A DNA stretch of 64,000 bases, from assembly GCF_024519455.1 (NCBI RefSeq), contig NZ_JALJRY010000006.1:62001-126000 (forward strand). Direction: 5' to 3'. Below, piece after piece: positions 34,761-43,459 of the stretch (the stretch's first letter is position 1; the number at the start of each line of letters is the position of its first letter). Origin of the DNA: Streptomyces sp. STR69. GTDB lineage: Bacteria; Actinomycetota; Actinomycetes; Streptomycetales; Streptomycetaceae. The position numbers were made by a program, and so were the translations under genes. The notes beneath the pieces were generated by a model. It did not search any database, was not told the DNA's origin, and saw nothing but the letters and a program-made list of their open reading frames with translations.

Positions 34761-36545
34761 CTAGTACGACAGTCCGTGACCGACCGGATACAGCACCTGC
34801 GCCGGGTCGTCCGCGCGCTGCACGGCCACCGGGAGCTTCCCGCGCGGGGTGACCCGGCCCGCGATCACCCGTGCTGCCGCCCGCAGTTCGACGTCGGTCC
34901 AGGAGTAGGACGCCAAGTAGGCGGGGACGGTGGGCAGTTGGGCAACATCGTAGGGGTTGCGGACGGCGACGGCCACGACCGGTGTGCCGGTCGGGATCAG
35001 TTGCTCGACCAGGGTCTTCTGCGGGTCGGCCGCGGTGACGTTGTAGGTCGCCACCACCACTGCGTCCACCGCCCGCGCCGCCGCCACGGCCTTGGCGACG
35101 GTGTCGGCGGAGGGGGCTGTGCCGGTGGACAGGACGGTCACGATGAAGCCCAACTCCCGTAGGGCCGCGGCCAGTGCACCGGTCGGCGGTCCCGTCGTAC
35201 CGGACGGCGAGGCCGGATCGGCGCCGACGACCAGGAGGTTCCCGTGCGTACGGCGGGACAGCGGGAGCAGCCCCGCCCGGTTGACGAGCAGGGTGGTGGT
35301 GCGCTCGGCGATGCGGTCGGCGGTGGCGAGATGTTCGGCGCTGCCGACGACGAGGTCCACGCCCGCCCGGCTGACGTACGGCTCCTCGAAGAGTCCGAGC
35401 CGTGCCTTCAGCCGCAGCACCCGCAGCACCGACTCGTCGAGCCGTGCCTCGGTCAACTCCCCGTTTCGTACTGCCTTGATGACGGCGTTCCACGCGATGT
35501 CCAGGGAGGGCGGGTCGAGGAGTTGATCGACCCCGGCCTTCAGCGCGAGCACCGGCACGCGGTCGTCGCCGTACTTCTGGCGGACGCCCGCCATGCCCAG
35601 CGAGTCGGTGACCACGACGCCGTCGTAGCCGAGTTCGCCGCGCAGCACGCCGGTGACGATCGGGTGGGAGAGGGTGGCCGGGTCGCCGGAGTCGTCGAGG
35701 GCCGGGACCTTGAGGTGCGCGGTCATGATCGCGTCGATCCCGGCCTTGACGGCGGCCCGGAAGGGCACGGCGTCCAGCTTTCCCCACAGTTCGCGGCTGT
35801 GCGTGATGACGGGGAACCCGGTGTGGCTGTCCACGGCGGTGTCCCCGTGCCCGGGGAAGTGCTTGGCGGTCGCCGCCACCCGGCTGGCCTGGTACCCCGT
35901 GACCTCGGCGGCGACCAGGCCGGCCACCGCGTCCGGGTCGGCACCGAAGGACCGTACGCCGATGATCGGGTTGGCCGGGTTCACGTTCACGTCGGCGTCG
36001 GGGGAGTAGTCCTGGTTGACGCCCATCGCGCGCAGCTCGGCGCCGGAGATCCGGCCGACCGCGCGGGCGTCGGCGCGGGAGCCGCCGGCGCCGAGCGCCA
36101 TCGCGCCCGGGAAGAGCGTGGCGGGCTTGCCGATCCGGCAGACGGCACCGTGTTCTTGATCGGTGGCGATCAGCACGGGCAGCCCGCGCGGCAGGCCGAG
36201 CGATGCCTGCTGGATGCCGTTGGAGAGGTCGGCGATCTGGTGCGGGTCGCGGGTGTTGTGCGCCCAGCTGAAGTAGATGATCCCGCCGACCCGGTACTTC
36301 GCGATCAGCTCGGCGGCCGTGCGCACCCCGAGCTCGCTCAGGTTGGCGTCGGCGTCGGCCCGGTCGGGGGCGGTGGCGGAGTGGCCGTAGACCCGCGTCA
36401 CGAAGAGCTGGCCGGCCTTCTCCTCCAGGGGCATGCGGGAGATCAGCGAGCGGAGTGCCGTGTCGTCGGCGTGGGCGGGGGTGCCGACCGCGAGGGACGC
36501 CGTGACGCCCATGGTCGCGGCGAGGACGGTGCGTCTGGAGGGCAT
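34761..36545 (-). CDS. Secreted glycoside hydrolase family 3 (beta-N-acetylhexosaminidase-like)
   Basis: A 594-residue exported GH3 enzyme. The N-terminus MPSRRTVLAATMGVTASLAV with a cleavage near AHADD looks like a Tat signal. The GH3 N domain contains GLPVLIATDQEHGAVCRIG, the NagZ-type motif KHFPGHGDT (about 226-234) with its His-Asp acid/base pair, and VVTDSLGMAGV, whose Asp should be the nucleophile. A C-terminal GH3 domain follows. NagZ-like members release N-acetylglucosamine from chitin or cell-wall fragments. GGAAGGAGC precedes the ATG at 36545. Confidence 0.88.
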   Translation of the reverse strand: MPSRRTVLAATMGVTASLAVGTPAHADDTALRSLISRMPLEEKAGQLFVTRVYGHSATAPDRADADANLSELGVRTAAELIAKYRVGGIIYFSWAHNTRDPHQIADLSNGIQQASLGLPRGLPVLIATDQEHGAVCRIGKPATLFPGAMALGAGGSRADARAVGRISGAELRAMGVNQDYSPDADVNVNPANPIIGVRSFGADPDAVAGLVAAEVTGYQASRVAATAKHFPGHGDTAVDSHTGFPVITHSRELWGKLDAVPFRAAVKAGIDAIMTAHLKVPALDDSGDPATLSHPIVTGVLRGELGYDGVVVTDSLGMAGVRQKYGDDRVPVLALKAGVDQLLDPPSLDIAWNAVIKAVRNGELTEARLDESVLRVLRLKARLGLFEEPYVSRAGVDLVVGSAEHLATADRIAERTTTLLVNRAGLLPLSRRTHGNLLVVGADPASPSGTTGPPTGALAAALRELGFIVTVLSTGTAPSADTVAKAVAAARAVDAVVVATYNVTAADPQKTLVEQLIPTGTPVVAVAVRNPYDVAQLPTVPAYLASYSWTDVELRAAARVIAGRVTPRGKLPVAVQRADDPAQVLYPVGHGLSY

Positions 36546-36927
36546 GTGCGCTCCTTCCGGATTCCGGAGAGGTTTCCGCCTGTCAGGGGAGTGCACAGTA
36601 ACCAGGGGAGGGGCCGCCATCGGCGCAGTTGGAGGGGGGCGCGCCGATGACGGCTTGCTGCCGGCCGCGGTACGGAGGAGAGGGTTGGTCAGCGTTCGCA
36701 GCCAGCAGCGAGGCCGACGCCGTACCGCGGAGACTCATCCGGCAGCATGCCGGTTGGACGGAGTTGAACGGGCCCGGGTTCCCGTCCGCGGGCCGATTCC
36801 CGGAAGTTGGTGAACCTGTGCACAACGGGACGGATGCGGTCACGCACAGGTACACGCGGGCGAACGGCGGTCGTCCATCCCGTGGACGTCCCGGCGCGGC
36901 GGGCGGCCACCGCCCGATCATGAGGAC
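36546..36927. other. Intergenic region between the GH3 gene and the second aroA
   Basis: This 382-bp stretch has several overlapping open frames, none with convincing codon use or a recognised family. The only structure I see is CCGCGGTACG (36665-36674) and its exact complement CGTACCGCGG (36721-36730), 46 bases apart. The promoters of both divergent genes must lie here. Confidence 0.5.
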
Positions 36928-38163
36928 ATGCCCGTAGTCGACATCCCCGGTTCCAAGTCCGTCACCGCCCGCGCGCTCTTCCTGGCCGCCGCGGCCGACG
37001 GCGTCACCACCCTCCGGCGTCCGCTCCGCTCGGACGACACCGAGGGCTTCGCGGAGGGACTGACCCGGCTCGGCTACCGGGTGGGCCGCACCCCCGACGC
37101 CTGGCAGATCGACGGCCGCCCGCAGGGACCGGCGGTCGCCGAGGCCGACGTGTACTGCCGGGACGGCGCGACCACGGCCCGCTTCCTGCCCACCCTCGCG
37201 GCGGCCGGCCACGGCAGCTTCCGCTTCGACGCGTCCCCGCAGATGCGCCGCCGGCCGCTGCTCCCTTTGACCCGTGCCCTGCGCGACCTGGGCGTGGACC
37301 TGCGCCACGAGGAGGCCGAGGGCCACCACCCGCTGCGCATCGAGGCGTCCGGGGTCGAGGGCGGCGAGGTGGTGCTCGACGCCGGCCAGTCCTCGCAGTA
37401 CCTGACCGCCCTGCTCCTGCTCGGCCCGCTGACCAGGAAGGGCCTGCGGATCAGGGTCACGGACCTCGTCTCCGCGCCGTACGTCGAGATCACCATCGCG
37501 ATGATGCGGGCGTTCGGGGTGGAGGTGCGCAGGGAGGGCACGGTCTACGTCGTCCCGCCGGGCGGCTACACCGCGACCACCTACGACATCGAGCCGGACG
37601 CCTCCACCGCGAGCTACTTCTTCGCCGCCGCCGCGGTCACCGGCGGCGAGGTCACCGTCCCCGGGCTCGGCACCGGCGCGCTCCAGGGCGACCTGGCCTT
37701 CGTCGACGTACTGCGCCGCATGGGCGCGGAGGTGACGACCGACGCGCACGGCACCCGGGTGCGCGGCACCGGCGAACTCCGCGGCCTCACGGTCAACATG
37801 CGGGACATCTCGGACACCATGCCGACGCTGGCCGCGCTCGCGCCCTTCGCCTCCGGCCCGGTCCGCATCGAGGACGTCGGCAACACCCGCGTCAAGGAGT
37901 GCGACCGCCTGGAGGCCTGCGCGGAGAACCTCCGGCGGCTGGGCGTGGAGGTCGTGACGGGGGACGACTGGATCGAGATCCGGCCCGAGACCCCGGTCGG
38001 CGCGGAGATCAAGTCCTACGGCGACCATCGCATCGTCATGTCCTTCGCGGTGACCGGGCTGCGGGTGCCGGGTATTTCGTTCGACGACCCGGGGTGCGTG
38101 CGCAAGACTTTCCCCGGTTTTCACGAGGCGTTCGGGGCGCTGCGGGGGCAGTTGCCGGCATGA
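36928..38163 (+). CDS. aroA: 3-phosphoshikimate 1-carboxyvinyltransferase (EPSP synthase), probably the second copy
   Basis: A 411-residue EPSP synthase, which joins phosphoenolpyruvate and shikimate 3-phosphate. Signatures are PGSKS (7-11), [25 protein letters not shown] and [13 protein letters not shown]. The chain is a little shorter than the usual 420-430 and starts almost at PGSKS. Where most enzymes have Asn in SxTNRAL, this one has Ala (SVTARAL). No other shikimate gene is near, and it is followed by a GNAT and a hydrolase, so I take it as a paralogue of the housekeeping gene. This resembles the second copy seen in S. coelicolor, but that is from memory. Confidence 0.85.
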   Translation: MPVVDIPGSKSVTARALFLAAAADGVTTLRRPLRSDDTEGFAEGLTRLGYRVGRTPDAWQIDGRPQGPAVAEADVYCRDGATTARFLPTLAAAGHGSFRFDASPQMRRRPLLPLTRALRDLGVDLRHEEAEGHHPLRIEASGVEGGEVVLDAGQSSQYLTALLLLGPLTRKGLRIRVTDLVSAPYVEITIAMMRAFGVEVRREGTVYVVPPGGYTATTYDIEPDASTASYFFAAAAVTGGEVTVPGLGTGALQGDLAFVDVLRRMGAEVTTDAHGTRVRGTGELRGLTVNMRDISDTMPTLAALAPFASGPVRIEDVGNTRVKECDRLEACAENLRRLGVEVVTGDDWIEIRPETPVGAEIKSYGDHRIVMSFAVTGLRVPGISFDDPGCVRKTFPGFHEAFGALRGQLPA

Positions 38164-38173
38164 GGGGAGCAGC

Positions 38174-38791
38174 GTGGCGTTCGAGCTGAAGGCACCGGTC
38201 CTGACGGGTGAGTCGGTGCGGCTGGAGCCGCTCGACCACCGGCACGCGGCCGATCTGGCGGTGGCGGCGGAGGAGGACCGGGGGTCGTACGCGTTCACCT
38301 GGGTGCCGAGGGCGGACCAGGTGGGCCCGTACATCGACGCCCAGCTGGCCCGCGCGGCCACGGGCATGCTCGCCCCGTACGCCCAGATCTCGACGGCGAC
38401 CGGGCGGGCGGTCGGGGCCACGGCCTACTGGGAACCCCGCTGCTGGCTGACGGACGATCAACTCGACGCCGTGGAGGTCGGGTTCACCTGGCTGGCCGGT
38501 TCCGCGCAGGGCACCGGCATCAACGCGGAGGCCAAACTCCTGCTGTTCCGGCACGCCTTCGAGGAGTGGCACGTCTCCCGGATCGACCTCAAGACGGACG
38601 CCCGCAACGACCGCTCCCGGGCCGCGATCCAGCGTGTCGGCGCCCGCTTCGAGGGCGTCCTGCGCAACTGGTCCCGCTCCTGGGCGCCGGGTGAGGACGG
38701 CCGGCTGCGGGACTCCGCGATCTACTCGATCACGGCGGAGGAGTGGGAGGAGTGCGAAAAGGCGCTGGAGGAACGGGTGTCCAGGTCATGA
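38174..38791 (+). CDS. GNAT-family N-acetyltransferase (RimJ-like)
   Basis: A 205-residue acetyltransferase resembling RimJ/RimL-type proteins ([14 protein letters not shown] at the start, then [25 protein letters not shown], the acetyl-CoA binding segment, and [23 protein letters not shown]). It starts with GTG behind GAGGGGAGC, ten bases after aroA. Its last four bases overlap the following hydrolase (ATGA). Its substrate could be an amine or a protein N-terminus. Confidence 0.8.
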   Translation: MAFELKAPVLTGESVRLEPLDHRHAADLAVAAEEDRGSYAFTWVPRADQVGPYIDAQLARAATGMLAPYAQISTATGRAVGATAYWEPRCWLTDDQLDAVEVGFTWLAGSAQGTGINAEAKLLLFRHAFEEWHVSRIDLKTDARNDRSRAAIQRVGARFEGVLRNWSRSWAPGEDGRLRDSAIYSITAEEWEECEKALEERVSRS

Positions 38792-39360
38792 GCGCGTATC
38801 TCATCCTGCACGGCTGGCAGAACCGCCGCCCGGAGGGACACTGGCAGCACTGGCTCGCCGACCGGCTCCGCGCACTCGGCCACGAGGTGACGTACCCCCA
38901 GTTGCCCGATCCCGACGACCCCGACCTGGAGGTGTGGCTCGGCGAACTCGCCCGGCGGCTGCGGGAGTTGCCGGAAGGCGAGCGGGTCGTCCTCGCGCAC
39001 AGCGCCTCCGTCCTGCTGTGGCTGCACGCCGTCGCCCGCGGGGTGGTCCGGGACGGTGACGCGGACCGGGTGCTGCTGGTCGCACCGCCGTCCGCCTCCG
39101 TGGTCGTACAGCATCCGGAGATCGCCGAATTCGCGCCGCCCACCGCCGAGTTGACGCTTCCCGGGGTCACCCGGCTGGTCGCCGGCGACGACGACCCGTA
39201 CTGCCCGGAAGGCGCCCGCACCGTCTTCGGCGACCCGCTCGGCATCCCCACCGAGATCATTCCGGGCGCGGGTCACCTCGACCTGGACGCCGGGTACGGC
39301 TCCTGGCCTGCGGTACTGGAGTGGTGTCTGGACGGGACGGCGCCGCTCACGGCTCGCTGA
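38788..39360 (+). CDS. RBBP9/YdeN-family small alpha/beta hydrolase
   Basis: A 190-residue serine hydrolase of the RBBP9/YdeN group. It has [20 protein letters not shown] at the start, the nucleophile in [10 protein letters not shown] (Ser about 74), an Asp in GDDDPY and His in [12 protein letters not shown]. The ATG overlaps the GNAT stop codon. Together with aroA and the GNAT gene it forms a three-gene operon. Function unknown. Confidence 0.8.
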   Translation: MSAYLILHGWQNRRPEGHWQHWLADRLRALGHEVTYPQLPDPDDPDLEVWLGELARRLRELPEGERVVLAHSASVLLWLHAVARGVVRDGDADRVLLVAPPSASVVVQHPEIAEFAPPTAELTLPGVTRLVAGDDDPYCPEGARTVFGDPLGIPTEIIPGAGHLDLDAGYGSWPAVLEWCLDGTAPLTAR

Positions 39361-39386
39361 CGTCGTGCTCGCGCCGTGCCTACGCT

Positions 39387-40208
39387 CTACGCGGAGTCGT
39401 TGAGCAGCCGCGCCAGATGGTGGTGACCGGCGGCCAGCAGCTCGGGCAGCGGCGCGGCGGCCTCGTACCAGCGCTTCTCGTACTCCCAGCACAGCCAGCC
39501 GTCCCAGTCGTGCCGGGTCAGGAGCTCCACGCACTCGGCGAGCGGCAGGACGCCTGCGCCGAGTGCCAGCGGGGTGGTGTCGTCGGCCGACGCGATGTCC
39601 TTGACCTGCACGTATCCGAGATACGGGCCCAGCGCGGCCAACGTCTCCGCCGGCTGCTCGCCGCCCAGCCAGGTGTGCATGACGTCCCAGAGCGCGCCCA
39701 CCTGCCGGTGCCCGACCGGGCCGAGCACGCGGAGCGCGTCCGCGCCGGTCCGGTGCGAGTCGTGGGTCTCCAGCAGAATCCGTACGCCGAGGTCGGCACC
39801 CCACTCCGCCGCCGTGCCCAGCCGCCGCGCGGCCGTCGCGTCGGCCTCGTGGGCGGACTGGTCGGTACCTCCGCCGGGGAAGACGCGGACGAAGGGTGCC
39901 CCCAAGTCCCGTGCCAGTTCCAGGAGTTCACGGATCTCCGCGAGTACGGTGTCGTCGTCGCCCGGCGCGGCCACGCGTGCGTACCCTGCGAGACCCAGGA
40001 CTTCGACCCCGGCCGCCTTGAACTCGGCCACCGCATCGGCCCGTTGGGCGGCGTCGATACCGGGGTGCACGGGCTCCTCCGGGTGCGCGCGCAACTCGAC
40101 ACCGTGGTAGCCGTGCGTGACGGCGAGGTGCAGCACGTCGGCGAGGGGGAGCCCCGGGACACCGAGGGTGGAGAACGCGAACTTCATGCTCTCGACCCTA
40201 CTCGTCAC
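39387..40208 (-). CDS. Sugar phosphate isomerase/epimerase
   Basis: A 273-residue TIM-barrel protein of the xylose isomerase-like family (MKFAFSTLGVPGLPLADVL, GYHGVELRAH, LLETHDSHRTG, ALWDVMHTW, YVQVKDI, then a C-terminal WLCWEYEKRW), with Glu, Asp and His in the positions that usually bind the metal. The GTG at 40208 overlaps the MarR-GNAT stop (GTGA) and has GGAAG at good distance; the ATG at 40187 (MKFAF) is the alternative. The substrate is unknown. Confidence 0.8.
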   Translation of the reverse strand: MTSRVESMKFAFSTLGVPGLPLADVLHLAVTHGYHGVELRAHPEEPVHPGIDAAQRADAVAEFKAAGVEVLGLAGYARVAAPGDDDTVLAEIRELLELARDLGAPFVRVFPGGGTDQSAHEADATAARRLGTAAEWGADLGVRILLETHDSHRTGADALRVLGPVGHRQVGALWDVMHTWLGGEQPAETLAALGPYLGYVQVKDIASADDTTPLALGAGVLPLAECVELLTRHDWDGWLCWEYEKRWYEAAAPLPELLAAGHHHLARLLNDSA

Positions 40209-41146
40209 TCACGACTTCCGTGCAGGTCGAGGCGCCAGTCCTGGCCGACGAGGTCCTGACCGAAGGAGCGGTGGGGTTTCTCGGCGACGAGGGCGAAACC
40301 GTGCCGCTGGTAGATGCGGCGGGCGGCGCCGAGGATGTCGTTGGTCCACAGCACGAGGTCGCGGTAACCGACACCGCCCGCGAACTCGACGACCGCCGAG
40401 ACGAGTTGGTCGCCGATCCGAAGCCCTCGGGCATCCGGCTCGACGAGCAGCAACCGCAGCCGGGCGGTACCCGGGGCGTCGTCCCGTACGCACATCACAC
40501 ACCCCACCGGCCGCCCGTCGAGCTCGGCGATCCACACCCGCTCCAGATGCGGATCGTGATCCTCGGCGAAGTCGGCGACGATCCGTGCCACGAGCCCTTC
40601 GTAGTCGGCGTTGAAGTGGTACTCGGCGGAGTAGAGCGCCGCGTTGCGCTGCACGATCCACCCCAGGTCACCGGGCCCGGGCTCCCGCAGCACGACGTCC
40701 TCGGGCCGGGGCCGGTGACCGTCCGTGTCCGGCGACAGGATGGTGCGTACGGTGTGCAGCGCCTCGGAGAGCCGGGGCCGGTCGGTGGCCGGTACGGTCG
40801 CGAGCAGCGCGCCGACGGATTCGTCCGCCCGCTCGGCCAGCAGGTCGGCGGTCTCCCGCCCGTGTGCGGTGAGCGTTATGTGCCGCCGCCGCGGATCCCG
40901 CTCCGAGGGCGCCCGCTCGATCAGCCCGTCCTGCTCGAACCGGTTCAGGATCCGGCTCAAGTACCCGGCGTCCAGGGACAGTTCGGAGCGGAGGTCGGCC
41001 GCGTCCGTGTGCGGGGAGTGCGCGAGTTCGTACAGGACGCGGGACTCGGTGAGGGTGAAGGGGGCGTAGAGGTGGCGGCTGTAGTCGAGGGCGCCGATGA
41101 CGTTCGTGTAGAAGCGGTTGAAGGCGCGGATGTCCTGGACGGTCAT
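40205..41146 (-). CDS. MarR-GNAT fusion regulator/acetyltransferase
   Basis: A 313-residue two-domain protein. Residues 1-140 are a MarR winged helix (LTESRVLYELAHSPHTDAADL, DAGYLSRILNRFEQDGLIER). Residues 150-313 are a GNAT acetyltransferase (LRLLLVEPDARGLRIGDQLVSAVVEFA is the CoA-binding part; YQRHGFALV near the end). Such fusions are widespread in actinobacteria, and their acetylation substrates are mostly unknown. A TGACTCAGTCA palindrome lies 31 bp upstream, probably its own operator. The downstream isomerase gene is coupled by a GTGA overlap. Confidence 0.87.
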   Translation of the reverse strand: MTVQDIRAFNRFYTNVIGALDYSRHLYAPFTLTESRVLYELAHSPHTDAADLRSELSLDAGYLSRILNRFEQDGLIERAPSERDPRRRHITLTAHGRETADLLAERADESVGALLATVPATDRPRLSEALHTVRTILSPDTDGHRPRPEDVVLREPGPGDLGWIVQRNAALYSAEYHFNADYEGLVARIVADFAEDHDPHLERVWIAELDGRPVGCVMCVRDDAPGTARLRLLLVEPDARGLRIGDQLVSAVVEFAGGVGYRDLVLWTNDILGAARRIYQRHGFALVAEKPHRSFGQDLVGQDWRLDLHGSRE

Positions 41147-41176
41147 GATCGATCCCCGGTGCTCGCTCAGGGTAGT

Positions 41177-41187
41177 TGACTCAGTCA
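41177..41187. promoter_or_regulatory. MarR operator candidate
   Basis: TGACTCAGTCA is a perfect 5-bp-arm palindrome around C, set in TTGACTCAGTCAG, upstream of the MarR-GNAT gene. This form is common for autoregulated MarR proteins. Confidence 0.5.
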
Positions 41188-41278
41188 GAGGTATTGCGGT
41201 TCCGACGGTAGTACCGAGGAGGACCGCTCGTCCATGGTTTTGCTCCCGGACCCGGAGCGGCTCCCCGTGGGCACCGGC

Positions 41279-42148
41279 TCAGCCGATCCCCCACAGCAGC
41301 ACGCCCGGTATCGCCACGAGGGCGGCGCTGCCCACCACCGCCAGGCCAAGGAGGAGGGCGGGCAGCAGGATCAGCAGGGTGAACCCGGCGTCGGCCCGAG
41401 ACCGGGCACCCTGCTTGCTGTCGGGGACGACGGTGACCGTTCTGGTCGGCGGGGGCTTCGAGCCGCGCAGCAGCGGACCGGTCAGGTACTCGGACACCTG
41501 ACCGTCCAGGCCCGTGTACCGGTACACCCAGGTGCGCGCCATCCGGCCGCTGCTGCCGGGACGCGTCTCGGACCTGACGTAGTCGGCCTCCACCTCCACA
41601 CCCCGGGTGAGGGACGCCCACGGGTCACGCGCGACCGAGACGATGTGACCTGTCAGGTCGGCACAGCCCCACCAGGCGAAGAACCCGAAGCAGCTCAGTA
41701 CGGCGGCCATGAACCGTCCGGTCGCCAGGACGGCCAGGAAGTTCAGTACGACGACCCCGAGCAGTACACGAAAGGCGGGCTCACCGCGGGTGCGGCGGGT
41801 CGGCGGAGCCGCCGTGCGCGGCTCGTCCGTCACGGACGGGACCGCATCCGTCGCCGGCAGGGCGGCGCGCTGCGAGAGTACGGCGCGTACGAATGTCCGG
41901 GCGGCACGCCTGCCACACACCAGCTCATACCCGCCGGGCCGGCCGTGGGCACTGTCGGCGACCTCGATACGCAGCCGGACCTGTCGGGCGCCGACCGGTT
42001 CCGTGGCGGCACGGAGGACGGCGAGGTAGGGAATGCGGGTGACGGTGGCACGCTCCTCCCACACGACACCCTCGGCCGTCAGCCGGGTCACGGCGTCCGG
42101 CGACCGCACGATCAGCGTCGGCGGCCCACTCTGCCCCGCACTCGTCAT
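41279..42148 (-). CDS. Membrane protein, DUF3592-like
   Basis: A 289-residue protein I cannot assign with certainty. Hydrophobic segments lie at about 127-165 (VLLGVVVLNFLAVLATG and the next helix) and 255-285 (LLILLPALLLGLAVVG). The part between them contains VEVEADYVRSETRP and TWVYRYTGLDG, like DUF3592 domains, in which a small beta domain sits between membrane helices. The N-terminal 120 residues are soluble. It converges on no clear partner. Function unknown. Confidence 0.6.
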   Translation of the reverse strand: MTSAGQSGPPTLIVRSPDAVTRLTAEGVVWEERATVTRIPYLAVLRAATEPVGARQVRLRIEVADSAHGRPGGYELVCGRRAARTFVRAVLSQRAALPATDAVPSVTDEPRTAAPPTRRTRGEPAFRVLLGVVVLNFLAVLATGRFMAAVLSCFGFFAWWGCADLTGHIVSVARDPWASLTRGVEVEADYVRSETRPGSSGRMARTWVYRYTGLDGQVSEYLTGPLLRGSKPPPTRTVTVVPDSKQGARSRADAGFTLLILLPALLLGLAVVGSAALVAIPGVLLWGIG

Positions 42149-42364
42149 TCCCGGCTCTCCTCATGGCGCTGGAGCGGTACACCGGGCCGATTGTTCTCCG
42201 CCGCTCCGAGGCTGTCGACGCCCTGAACTCGCAGGAACGGACGGGAACTTCTTGCCGGAGACCGGAAGCGGTGTCCATGGGGGACTGCGGGCGATCGGCT
42301 CTGGAACGATCGGCCCGTGGTCACGGTTCCTGAATCCGCCGGGCGTCCAGTTCTCCTCGCGCAC

Positions 42365-42604
42365 ATGTATGTCCAGTCGACGCCGGTCGCCTACGTCGTC
42401 CTGCTGGCCGTTGCCACACCTGTGGCCCTTCCGGCCTGGTGGTTCTGGGCCCGCCTGATGGTCCCGAAATGGCGCGAGAAAACACCCGAGTCGAGCAGGG
42501 ACAGACCCAACGCCGTTGAAATGGCCTGCGGTTGTCACCTGCTGGCCTTCACCATGCTCGGTCTGGTGGTGTGGGGCATAGGGGGCCTCGCACTTCGATG
42601 GTGA
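42365..42604 (+). CDS. Small predicted membrane protein
   Basis: A 79-residue frame from ATG 42365 (a GTG at 42317 is also in frame) with two membrane segments: VAYVVLLAVATPVALPAWWF and LLAFTMLGLVVWGIGGLAL, joined by a charged loop. Its family is not recognised. Position between two unrelated minus-strand genes and ordinary codon bias leave it plausible but unproven. Confidence 0.45.
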   Translation: MYVQSTPVAYVVLLAVATPVALPAWWFWARLMVPKWREKTPESSRDRPNAVEMACGCHLLAFTMLGLVVWGIGGLALRW

Positions 42605-42608
42605 GTTC

Positions 42609-43415
42609 CTAGTCCCACCAGAACCGCCACAGATGTCGCCCGACAAGCTCGCCCGAGTACTCCGGGAACGGGGTCGGAGGATCGTCCACGATGTTGTCGG
42701 CGGTCGTCAGCACATGCTCCAGGGCGAGCCGTTCGGCCTGCGGGAGGTCCTGGGGCGGCCGGGCGACCGACACGGTCAGGGCGCCCCCGAACCCGGACAG
42801 GACCCGTGCCCCGAACCGCTCTTCCCAGCTTCGCAACAGCGCGCACAGCAGCGGAAGCGGAGCCCTGGGCTCCCACCCGACGATCGCCGGCACGTCGGCG
42901 CTGCGGCGGGCGGGCACCAGGGCCAGCTGGCAGGTGCGCACGAAGGGCTCGGTGCGCAGCAGTTGATCTACTGCCCACCCCGCGGTCTGCGCGGGGCTCA
43001 GTCCGGCACCGGTCACCGGCTCGGCGGGCGCGAGCCCGGGCCAGGACTCGAAGGGCGGCCCCGGATCGTGCGGCCAGGGCGTGATGTCGTCCGGATCGTC
43101 GTCGTCCGGCAGGACGTCGGTCGCCGGCGGACTCGACCAGTACGGCAGCCGCCGGCGCCGGTACTCGGCGAAGTCCGCCGCGAGTTCGGTGTCGAGCCGG
43201 ACGGCGTCGACCGTGCTCAAGTCCTCGGGCTGGTAAGGGTCGTCGCGCCAGCAGATGAACGGATACAGGCCGTCGGCCTCGGCCCGCTCCAGCAACCGGG
43301 GCCACAACTCCACGATGCCATCGGGCAGTTCGTCGGCGAACCAGACCTCCGTCTTCCCCCGGGTCTCGAAGCGACCGGGGGACAGGGACAGTTCGTCGGG
43401 CAGTGGGAAGACCAT
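42609..43415 (-). CDS. DUF4253 domain protein
   Basis: A 268-residue cytoplasmic protein. The C-terminal half has the DUF4253 wording (VPARRSADVPAIVGWEPRA, LLRSWEERFGARVLSGFG, LALEHVLTTADNIVDD). This family is widespread in actinobacteria and sometimes linked to immunity or toxin loci, without known function. The N-terminus is acidic and Pro-rich. The ATG at 43415 was chosen since the frame above it is the antisense of other genes. It starts 44 bp after the end of the LacI gene, on the same strand. Confidence 0.72.
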   Translation of the reverse strand: MVFPLPDELSLSPGRFETRGKTEVWFADELPDGIVELWPRLLERAEADGLYPFICWRDDPYQPEDLSTVDAVRLDTELAADFAEYRRRRLPYWSSPPATDVLPDDDDPDDITPWPHDPGPPFESWPGLAPAEPVTGAGLSPAQTAGWAVDQLLRTEPFVRTCQLALVPARRSADVPAIVGWEPRAPLPLLCALLRSWEERFGARVLSGFGGALTVSVARPPQDLPQAERLALEHVLTTADNIVDDPPTPFPEYSGELVGRHLWRFWWD

Positions 43416-43459
43416 GGCGGGACGATAGGTGGAGGCACTGACAAGGCGGGCCTGCCCCG

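Noticed and set aside
36629..36937. 102-residue frame before aroA
   Set aside because: No ribosome site, no family match, and it runs into the start of aroA in a different frame.
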